Shown: positions 1 through 4,882 of the stretch, in pieces
How the letters are laid out: the number at the start of each line of letters is the position of its first letter
How positions within the stretch are numbered: the first letter of the stretch is position 1
Assembly: GCA_019113455.1 (NCBI GenBank)
Contig: DXHG01000123.1
Coordinates: 1-10,917 of the forward strand
Source: Candidatus Treponema faecavium
GTDB lineage: Bacteria > Spirochaetota > Spirochaetia > Treponematales > Treponemataceae
DNA: 10,917 nt
Direction: 5' to 3'
Notes under the pieces: generated by a model
What the model was told of the DNA's origin: nothing
Databases searched by the model: none
What the model saw: only the letters and a program-made list of their open reading frames with translations
Made by a program: the position numbers and the translations under genes

Positions 1-1
1 A

Positions 2-89
2 CGGCAAATTTTTTGTTTGCCATCGGCAAAATAAAATTTAGCCGCCGGCAAAATTTAAATTTGTCATCGGCAATTTTTTTTATGGGAAG
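2..89. repeat. Degenerate 22-bp tandem repeat, four units, at window edge
   Basis: The hexamer CGGCAA starts at 2, 24, 46 and 68, exactly 22 bases apart. Units 1 and 3 agree at about 17 of 22 positions and units 2 and 3 at about 15; unit 4 (68-89) keeps only the first half. Successive junctions form an inverted repeat: TTTGCC-ATC-GGCAAA at 16-30, with degraded copies at 38-52 and 60-74, separated by 7-base A/T-only spacers. The array touches the window start, so it may continue upstream. A spacing of about two helical turns puts the palindromes on one face of the DNA, which could suit an array of protein sites, but the array could equally be a decayed intergenic repeat. Confidence 0.6.
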
Positions 90-172
90 TACAGCGGCAG
101 ACTGCACAGCCTTCTGCTCCGCAGTTTCTTCTATTAATATAACCAGCATCCGGAAACAATTCCCGTGTGCAG

Positions 173-199
173 GCAGCTTGCCGCGCTGCGGCAAGCTGC
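173..199. other. Perfect 12-bp inverted repeat with 3-nt loop
   Basis: GCAGCTTGCCGC (173-184) is exactly complementary to GCGGCAAGCTGC (188-199), leaving the loop GCT at 185-187. The stem is GC-rich and should be very stable as RNA or as a cruciform. Neither strand has a T-run after it, so it is not a standard intrinsic terminator. It lies in the gene-free left stretch, about 115 bases upstream of the acyltransferase promoter. It could end an upstream transcript by another route, bind a protein, or be a relic of a repeat. Confidence 0.6.
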
Positions 200-314
200 A
201 GTACTGGAAGGAACGAGAAAACAAACGTGCGTGCAAACGCAAAAAAACACCCCGCAGCGCATCTGCAAAGAAAAAAGAACCGCGCGCGCCGCGCCGCAGC
301 CACCGCGCCCCGCC

Positions 315-343
315 TTGACAGCACGGCGCGGTTACGCTACTCT
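315..343 (+). promoter_or_regulatory. Sigma-70-type promoter for the acyltransferase gene
   Basis: A perfect -35 box TTGACA (315-320) is followed after exactly 17 bases by a weak -10 box TACTCT (338-343). Transcription would start near 350 and give a leader of about 40 bases containing the GGGGAGG ribosome binding site at 369-375. The perfect -35 and ideal spacing are the support; the -10 matches only about half of the consensus. TAGTAT at 355-360 is a better -10 word but has no -35 partner at a usable distance. Confidence 0.5.
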
Positions 344-388
344 TTTACTCGGGTTAGTATATATGCGCGGGGAGGTTTACGCAGTTTT

Positions 389-1285
389 ATGGAAGGCACA
401 CCGCTCAAGGATAAATACAGCTGTTACTTTGCAGAGATGGCGGCGCTGTCCCGCGCTGCGGATAAAATAGACGAAACAAACGTGCGCCAGGAGGCCAATC
501 CCGGCACGCGCGCGATTATGGATCGCATGGTGCAGGAAAATCTGCGTGCAGGTTCGCGGCTTGCAGGGCGCGAGCATTTTAAGGAATTCTATGAACTCGT
601 AAAAAGCGGCAAGCGCGGTCTCATCCTCATGGAGCATTACAGCAATATAGATTTGCCGACGCTCTGCTATCTGCTCGATCACGACAGCGAGGAATTCGGC
701 AGAGAGCTTGACCGGCGCATCGTTGCGATAGCCGGCATGAAGCTCAACGAAGAAAACCCCATGGTTAAGGCATGGGCGGAAGGTTTTTCGCGCGTGGTAA
801 TCTATCCCAGCCGCAGTCTTGCCAAATATGACGATCCCGCCGAACACGAGCGCGAAGAAGCGAAAAGCAGAAAAATAAACATGGCCGCAATGCGCGCAAT
901 GGACAAGGCGAAAAAACAAGGCCGCGTAATTCTTGTGTTCCCGTCAGGCACGCGCTATCGGCCCGGGCGGCCCGAGACAAAGAAAGGACTGCGCGAAATC
1001 GATTCCTACCTGCGCATGTTCGACGTGATGCTGCTCGTATCGATAAATGGCTGCTGTCTGCGCATAAACCCCGCCGATCCGGAAAACATGATCGCGGATC
1101 TCGTAGTGCCGGATACGGTGATTGTAACGGCAAGCCCGGTCATTTACTGCAAGACATTCCGCGACGAAATTATCAGCGGTATTTCAGATCCTTCTGCGGA
1201 TCCCAAGCAGGCGACGGTTGACCGCGTGATGGAGATTCTTGAGCAGCAGCACGAACAGTGCGAACGGACGCGGCTGAACACATAG
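389..1285 (+). CDS. PlsC/GPAT-type glycerolipid acyltransferase
   Basis: This 298-residue protein probably moves a fatty acyl group onto glycerol-3-phosphate or lysophosphatidate in membrane phospholipid synthesis. The catalytic acyltransferase motif HX4D is present as HYSNID (His83, Asp88). The second conserved block is FPSGTR (184-189) followed by YRPGRP. In bacterial PlsC this block is usually FPEGTRS; the Ser and the downstream RP recall the soluble plastid-type glycerol-3-phosphate acyltransferases. No hydrophobic membrane segment is visible, also unlike typical PlsC, so it may be a soluble or peripheral enzyme. The frame stays open to 167, but the upstream part lies over the promoter and is low-complexity. 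The ATG at 389 follows GGGGAGG at 369-375, with a rather long 13-base gap. The gene looks monocistronic, with a terminator overlapping its end. The family is firm; the acyl acceptor is not decided by sequence. Confidence 0.85.
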   Translation: MEGTPLKDKYSCYFAEMAALSRAADKIDETNVRQEANPGTRAIMDRMVQENLRAGSRLAGREHFKEFYELVKSGKRGLILMEHYSNIDLPTLCYLLDHDSEEFGRELDRRIVAIAGMKLNEENPMVKAWAEGFSRVVIYPSRSLAKYDDPAEHEREEAKSRKINMAAMRAMDKAKKQGRVILVFPSGTRYRPGRPETKKGLREIDSYLRMFDVMLLVSINGCCLRINPADPENMIADLVVPDTVIVTASPVIYCKTFRDEIISGISDPSADPKQATVDRVMEILEQQHEQCERTRLNT

Positions 1286-1301
1286 CGCGCCGCGTTTTTT
1301 T
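1268..1301 (+). terminator. Intrinsic terminator of the acyltransferase gene
   Basis: ACGCGGC (1268-1274) pairs perfectly with GCCGCGT (1289-1295), leaving a 14-base loop, and is followed by a seven-T run (1295-1301). The left arm and the stop codon (1283-1285) lie inside the acyltransferase gene, so the terminator overlaps its 3' end. The loop is longer than usual, which lowers confidence slightly. Confidence 0.6.
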
Positions 1302-1347
1302 GCCGCGGACTCTTGTTTGCTCATCGGTTGTTACCGACATATGTAGT

Positions 1348-2493
1348 ATGCGGCATATACATCTTATGCGCGCGTTTGCCGTGTGTGCGTTTCTTGCGTG
1401 GTGCGCTTCATGCTCGTCTGCGCAGGAATATTCTCAAGCCGAAGCGCGGGAAGCGCGCCGTAAAATAATCGATTACAGCAAACAGTATGTGGGCGTGCCG
1501 TATAAATGGGGCGGCACGGGGCCCGACGGCATGGACTGTTCCGGTTTTATCTATACGGTCGTGCGCAACGCGATAGACATGCAGCTGCCGCGCACCGCCG
1601 CGCAGATGTACGCCTACGCGCGCATCATTCCCGACGGCAGCCGTGAGCCGGGAGACCTCGTGTTTTTTAAGACAACCGGCGGTTCACACATTTCTCATGC
1701 CGGCATCTATCTGGGAAGCGATCAGTTTATTCATTCGGCAAGCGATGGCCCGCAGACGGGCGTCATTATTTCTTCTCTTAAAGAATCGTACTGGCAGCGC
1801 ACATACGCCGCGTCAGGGCAGATTCTGCCGTCAGGCGGCGAACCGGAATCGCTGTACGCTGCGGCTTCCGCTGCCGCAGACGGCGGAAGCCGCGAGGCGG
1901 AACACAGCGGCGGCACAGCCGCGGCGGCGGTGCAGGACATGGACACACATAACGCGGACGGCGCGCGAGGTTCGGATGCTCAAAGCGGCGGTTTTCTGCA
2001 CAATCTGGCGTTCGACGCTTCTCTCGGACTCGACTGGAATATCGGCGCTGCAGGGCAGTTCGTGCTGAATATCCGCGGCGTGTCGTTTGAGCTGCACGCA
2101 GCGTATACCGGCTGGCAAATTGCGCCCGGATTCGGCATCGCGTGCCGGTATGACCACATGATGGGCATTGTGCAGCTGCCGCTCGTGTTTTCGCTTTCGC
2201 TGCCGCATGGGTTCCGCGCGTATATCGGGCCCGTGTTTACGTTCGGAGACGCGGTGCAGCCGCGCACCGACAGTCCCGCCGCCGCTTCGATATTCCCGGG
2301 CATTATCGGCGTGTCGTGGCAGTCGCCTGCGGTTACCGTAGGAAAGGTTTCTGTTTCTTTTATGCAGGATATAGGCTATACTGTGTTTAACAAGCCGGAC
2401 GGGAGCGCGCTTTCTGTCAGCGAGAGTCTCTGTTCCGGGCTGGTATTTTCAACGGGAGTGCGCGTTTCGCTGCCGCTGTCCCGCTTATTATAG
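1348..2493 (+). CDS. Secreted NlpC/P60 cysteine peptidase with beta-rich C-terminal domain
   Basis: This 381-residue exported protein probably cleaves peptidoglycan peptides, as NlpC/P60 enzymes cut gamma-D-Glu-diaminoacid bonds. Residues 1-26 are a signal peptide. It could be cut after SSAQ, or Cys22 in CASC could serve as a relaxed spirochaetal lipobox. The NlpC/P60 domain spans about 36-170. Its catalytic Cys64 is in DCSGF, the conserved His117 in SHAGIY, and a third candidate, His129, in FIHS. PYKWGG and the PGDLVFF-like stretch are also typical. An Ala/Gly-rich linker (about 180-220) leads to about 160 residues of alternating hydrophobic stretches with many Gly and aromatic residues, resembling a small outer-membrane beta-barrel. 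No strong ribosome binding site precedes either ATG 1348 or ATG 1366; the longer form is used here. The open frame before 1348 overlaps the preceding gene and its terminator. The gene is closely coupled to the lipoprotein gene downstream. Confidence 0.8.
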   Translation: MRHIHLMRAFAVCAFLAWCASCSSAQEYSQAEAREARRKIIDYSKQYVGVPYKWGGTGPDGMDCSGFIYTVVRNAIDMQLPRTAAQMYAYARIIPDGSREPGDLVFFKTTGGSHISHAGIYLGSDQFIHSASDGPQTGVIISSLKESYWQRTYAASGQILPSGGEPESLYAAASAAADGGSREAEHSGGTAAAAVQDMDTHNADGARGSDAQSGGFLHNLAFDASLGLDWNIGAAGQFVLNIRGVSFELHAAYTGWQIAPGFGIACRYDHMMGIVQLPLVFSLSLPHGFRAYIGPVFTFGDAVQPRTDSPAAASIFPGIIGVSWQSPAVTVGKVSVSFMQDIGYTVFNKPDGSALSVSESLCSGLVFSTGVRVSLPLSRLL

Positions 2494-2501
2494 GAGAAAC
2501 A

Positions 2502-3200
2502 ATGCGCCGTTGCTGTATACCGCTGCTTTTTCTTTTGGTATTTGCCGGATGCTCGCCGCACGTGCGCCTGCGCATTTTGGAAAACGGCGGCGCGGACGGC
2601 GCGGCTGCAGTGCGGCTGGATGCGTCCACCGAACAGCTGGTCAGAAGCATCGCCGCCGTTCCCGACGATGTTCCGCTCTTTGATACCGAACGCATACAGG
2701 CAGCGCTTGCCGCGTCAGGCATCCCGGACGTATCGGTGTCCGCTCCGCACGCGGCGGAACTCGCTGTTTCTGCGCGGCTTGAAACACTGTCGCAGGCGGA
2801 GGAGCTTGCGCCCGGGCTTCTGTCGGTGAGCCGCGAAGACGGGCACACGGCGTGCCGGTTCAGGCTGTCTCCGCGCGTATTTGCCGCCCTCTTAGGCAGG
2901 CTTCCGGCTGATACGGCCGCGTATGCCGATCTGCTCATGGCGCCTGTAATAACGGGTGAGGAGCTTTCGCAGGAAGCATACCTTTCGCTTATCGCCGCCG
3001 TCTACGGTTCAGGCGCCGCGTCGACGCTGGCGCTTTCTTCCGTAACGGTAGAAATTACGGCGCCGTCAGCCGTTGTTTCTGCCGCCGTTTCGCTTGCCGG
3101 CGCGGATACCGACATACGCGGCAGCACGGCTTTTTATACCGTTCCGCTCGCTGCGTTTTTATGCGAAAACAGCGAAATTATATTCCGTATTCAATATTAA
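2502..3200 (+). CDS. Lipoprotein of unknown function
   Basis: The 232-residue product begins MRRCCIPLLFLLVFAGCSP, a clear lipoprotein signal. The lipobox is FAGC, so Cys17 would be lipidated and the protein anchored to a periplasm-facing membrane or the cell surface. The mature part starts with a beta-like segment (VRLRILENGG), has an Ala-rich helical middle, and ends with alternating beta-like stretches (VTVEI, VPLAAFL, IIFRIQY). No catalytic motif is visible and I do not recognise the family. The general layout, a lipid anchor followed by a VRL..G..V opening strand, loosely recalls LppM/DUF3153-like lipoproteins, but this is only an impression. The gene starts 8 bases after the NlpC/P60 stop, and its AGGAG site (2492-2496) overlaps that stop codon. 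Co-transcription and translational coupling are therefore likely, suggesting a shared envelope role. Confidence 0.8.
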   Translation: MRRCCIPLLFLLVFAGCSPHVRLRILENGGADGAAAVRLDASTEQLVRSIAAVPDDVPLFDTERIQAALAASGIPDVSVSAPHAAELAVSARLETLSQAEELAPGLLSVSREDGHTACRFRLSPRVFAALLGRLPADTAAYADLLMAPVITGEELSQEAYLSLIAAVYGSGAASTLALSSVTVEITAPSAVVSAAVSLAGADTDIRGSTAFYTVPLAAFLCENSEIIFRIQY

Positions 3201-3277
3201 AACATGTCGTATTTTGCATACAATACAGGATAATGCAGTATATTTACTTACCCCGCAATGATTTATAAAAACATCTC

Positions 3278-3336
3278 TTGCAAAATCTGCATTTAAACAG
3301 TAGACTTTAAAAACTACTGTTTAATTTACCTATAAT
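3278..3336 (+). promoter_or_regulatory. Hydrogenase operon promoter region, two overlapping candidates
   Basis: Candidate one has a perfect -10 TATAAT at 3331-3336 with TTAAAA at 3307-3312 (18-base spacer). Its transcript would start near 3343, only about 6 bases before the ATG, and would miss the GGGGG ribosome binding site at 3339-3343. Candidate two is TTGCAA (3278-3283), a 17-base spacer and TAGACT (3301-3306). It would start near 3313 and give a normal leader of about 36 bases that includes the binding site. Both could be used. The inverted repeat at 3293-3324 covers elements of both. Confidence 0.5.
3293..3324. promoter_or_regulatory. Perfect 11-bp inverted repeat, candidate operator of the hydrogenase operon
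   Basis: TTAAACAGTAG (3293-3303) and CTACTGTTTAA (3314-3324) are exact reverse complements with a 10-base A/T-rich gap. Half-site centres are 21 bases apart, about two helical turns, as expected for a dimeric repressor or activator. The repeat contains the -35 of one candidate promoter and the -10 of the other, so a bound protein should block transcription. It does not match the Rex site known to me (TTGTGAA-type arms), so the regulator is not identified. The inner stem could also form an RNA hairpin if transcription began upstream. Confidence 0.6.
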
Positions 3337-3348
3337 GTGGGGGTCTAC

Positions 3349-3831
3349 ATGGCTGAAACAGCTGATGCCGGATTTTCTCAGGAATTGATGGCATTTATTG
3401 ATGCATGGAAACAAAAACCCGGCAATCTTATCATGATTCTGCACAAAGTGCAGGAAGAGCAGGGGTATATTTCCAAAGAAGCAGCGCGGGAAGTTGCCCG
3501 TTTGACGGATTCTCCGCTTGCCCGTGTATACGGCGTCATGACGTTTTATCACTTCTTTAAGACGCAGCGTCCGGGCAGGAACAGAATCAGCGTCTGTCTG
3601 GGAACAGCCTGCTATCTGAAAGGCGGGCAGGATCTGATAGATGAGGCGCGCGCCATTCTGAATCTGGGGCCGCAGGATATATCGACGGAAGACGGCATGT
3701 TCTCTGTGGAACCGGTTCGCTGTATCGGCTGCTGCGGTCTTGCGCCGGTGCTTTCGATAAACGGCGATGTATACGGCAAACTGACAAAGAGCCAGCTGCC
3801 CGCAATACTTGAAAAATACAGAAACGCCTGA
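3349..3831 (+). CDS. hndA: NuoE-like [2Fe-2S] subunit of NAD(P)-linked [FeFe] hydrogenase (HndA)
   Basis: This 160-residue protein matches the NuoE / 24-kDa subunit family: an N-terminal helical part (about 10-70, with ILHKVQEEQGYI and VYGVMTFYHFF) followed by a thioredoxin-like [2Fe-2S] domain. The four cluster ligands are in place as C83-x4-C88 and C125-x3-C129 (CLGTAC and CIGCC). In Hnd-type hydrogenases it docks on the flavin subunit and is part of the electron-transfer unit between NAD(P)H and the hydrogenase. A GTG at 3337 is in frame, but it would lie against the -10 box. ATG 3349, with GGGGG at 3339-3343, is the better start. It is the first gene of the operon; three bases separate its stop from the next ATG. 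Full length, with no sign of decay. Confidence 0.9.
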   Translation: MAETADAGFSQELMAFIDAWKQKPGNLIMILHKVQEEQGYISKEAAREVARLTDSPLARVYGVMTFYHFFKTQRPGRNRISVCLGTACYLKGGQDLIDEARAILNLGPQDISTEDGMFSVEPVRCIGCCGLAPVLSINGDVYGKLTKSQLPAILEKYRNA

Positions 3832-3834
3832 TAC

Positions 3835-4395
3835 ATGCATTACACGCTCTGTGATATGATTGCCGATCTGACGCAGAACGCGGCAGAAGCCGGTGCTGCG
3901 CATATCTCTGTCAGTGTCGACGAAACGGACACCAGCCTTACGGTGCATATCCGCGACAACGGCAAGGGCATGAGTGCGGAAACGCTTAAACGTGTTACCA
4001 ATCCGTTTTATACAGACGGCATAAAGCATCCTAAACGCAAAGTTGGGCTCGGCATACCGTTTCTTATACAGACGGTTGCGGAAGCCGGCGGCGAGTGGGA
4101 TATTTCATCCTCTGAGGGAAAAGGCACAACGGTGTACGCGAAGTTTGATCTTACCAATATCGATACGCCGCCGGTGGGAAGGCTTCCTGCGCTGTTCCGC
4201 CAGATACTGCTGCTTCCCGGTACGTTTGAAATGACGATAACGCGCACAAAACGCGGTAGCGGTATTGCAGAGGCTGATGTCAGGGACTATACGATAACCC
4301 GTTCCGAGCTGTTCGACGCGCTTGGAGATATAAGTACGGCGGCGAGTCTTGCTCTTTTAGGCGAATATCTTGAAGGGCTTGAAGCCGAGGCCTGA
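3835..4395 (+). CDS. GHKL-type ATPase domain protein embedded in the hydrogenase operon
   Basis: Residues 1-104 carry the Bergerat ATP-binding fold of the histidine-kinase/HSP90/MutL superfamily: N-box with Asn15 (DLTQNAAEA), G1 box D41NGKGM, a loop PFYTDG (57-62), G2 box G71LGIP, and the terminal GKGTT (95-99). There is no dimerisation/phosphoacceptor H-box, sensor domain or membrane segment, so it is not a complete sensor kinase. About 80 further residues (105-186) form an unassigned C-terminal domain. It starts three bases after the hndA stop with no clear Shine-Dalgarno, so translation probably depends on coupling to hndA. Similar stand-alone ATPases recur beside NuoE-like and HndB-like genes in hydrogenase operons of anaerobes, from general knowledge. 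Their role is, to my knowledge, not established. Assembly, regulation by an anti-sigma-like partner switch, or nucleotide sensing are guesses. Confidence 0.8.
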   Translation: MHYTLCDMIADLTQNAAEAGAAHISVSVDETDTSLTVHIRDNGKGMSAETLKRVTNPFYTDGIKHPKRKVGLGIPFLIQTVAEAGGEWDISSSEGKGTTVYAKFDLTNIDTPPVGRLPALFRQILLLPGTFEMTITRTKRGSGIAEADVRDYTITRSELFDALGDISTAASLALLGEYLEGLEAEA

Positions 4396-4454
4396 CCGCG
4401 GTTCGGCAGATAAAAGAGACAGTGCATCCTGCCTTGTGGCAGACGGCGGTTTTT
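4395..4454 (+). other. Possible intra-operon attenuator or processing structure
   Basis: The 78-base gap before hndB is the longest inside the operon. CTGCC (4429-4433) can pair with GGCAG just after it (4438-4442, tetraloop TTGT) or with an upstream GGCAG (4405-4409), and the two pairings exclude each other. ACCGC (4395-4399) can close an outer stem with GCGGT (4446-4450), which is followed by TTTTT (4450-4454). The stems are short, so this is only a suggestion of partial termination or RNA processing between the first two and last three genes. Confidence 0.3.
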
Positions 4455-4473
4455 ATTATATGGAGGAATTGTC

Positions 4474-4869
4474 ATGGCAAAAATGACGCTTGAAGAACTG
4501 CGCAATCGGCGCAATCATATGAAATCTGAACTTGAAAAACGCGATACGGACGGCAAGAGTATTCAAATTATTGTCGGTATGGGCACATGCGGCATTGCCG
4601 CCGGCGCAAAAGAAACGCTTGATGCGTTTATACAGGAGCTTGACGCGGCGGGAATGGGAGCGCACGCGATTATCCGCCAAACCGGCTGTATGGGTCTGTG
4701 TTCAAACGAGCCCACGGTTGAAGTGGTTGTGCCCGATATGCCGGCGGTTATTTACGGCAATGTAACGCCGCAGGTGGTAAAAAAGATTGTTTCGTCCCAC
4801 ATTATCGAAAAAAAGCTGGTTGACAATCTGATTCTTGACCGGCCTTCCGCGGACATTGTTTCAAAATAA
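4474..4869 (+). CDS. hndB: Thioredoxin-like ferredoxin-type hydrogenase subunit (HndB)
   Basis: This 131-residue protein resembles the HndB subunit of tetrameric NAD(P)-linked [FeFe] hydrogenases, a small thioredoxin-fold [2Fe-2S] ferredoxin-like protein. An N-terminal helix (MAKMTLEELRNRRNHMKSEL) precedes the domain motifs GMGTCGIAAGA (35-45) and TGCMGLCSNEP (70-80). Only three cysteines are present in the whole protein: Cys39, Cys72 and Cys76. The first pair of the usual C-x4-C...C-x3-C pattern lacks a partner, so cluster binding with four cysteines is not possible within one chain. As I recall, GTCGIAAGA with one Cys is typical of the HndB subfamily, so this is not decay. A strong GGAGG site (4462-4466) lies 7 bases before the ATG. 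The gap to hndC is 13 bases. Confidence 0.85.
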   Translation: MAKMTLEELRNRRNHMKSELEKRDTDGKSIQIIVGMGTCGIAAGAKETLDAFIQELDAAGMGAHAIIRQTGCMGLCSNEPTVEVVVPDMPAVIYGNVTPQVVKKIVSSHIIEKKLVDNLILDRPSADIVSK

Positions 4870-4882
4870 GGAGTTGAAAGGT

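Larger units (their letters stand above)
90..388. other. Gene-free stretch upstream of the acyltransferase
   Basis: No convincing gene lies here. Open frames exist on both strands, but their translations are low-complexity runs rich in Ala, Arg, Lys and Cys that track local base composition, and none has a ribosome binding site with a family-like product. Around 265-313 the sequence becomes a G/C-only style run of short CGCGCC-like words. The recognisable content is the perfect hairpin at 173-199 and the promoter at 315-343. Confidence 0.6.

Noticed and set aside
2..89. CRISPR array
   Set aside because: Units are directly adjacent 22-bp degenerate repeats, with no unique spacers of 25-40 bases and no cas gene in view.
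64..324. Minus-strand open frame of 86 codons in the left gene-free stretch
   Set aside because: The translation is an Ala/Arg/Phe/Cys-rich composition artefact with no recognisable motif, overlapping the repeats and promoter.
167..388. N-terminal extension of the acyltransferase frame back to 167
   Set aside because: It crosses the promoter at 315-343 and the hairpin at 173-199, its translation is low-complexity Arg/Ala/Lys, and the ribosome binding site and family similarity support ATG 389.
1258..1347. Longer start of the NlpC/P60 protein inside the acyltransferase gene
   Set aside because: The first 30 codons overlap the upstream gene and its terminator, and would bury the signal peptide that begins at 1348 or 1366.
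1313..1350. Promoter for the NlpC/P60 gene (TTGTTT with TATGTA or TAGTAT)
   Set aside because: The spacing is too long and both boxes are poor, so I cannot support a specific promoter although one is expected after the terminator.
3307..4029. Minus-strand open frame of 240 codons opposite hndA and the ATPase
   Set aside because: It lies opposite genes with intact family motifs, and its translation shows no domain; it is a byproduct of codon composition.
4434..4459. Internal promoter before hndB (TTGTGG with TATTAT)
   Set aside because: TATTAT is a good -10 word but the spacing is only 14 bases, too short for a standard promoter.
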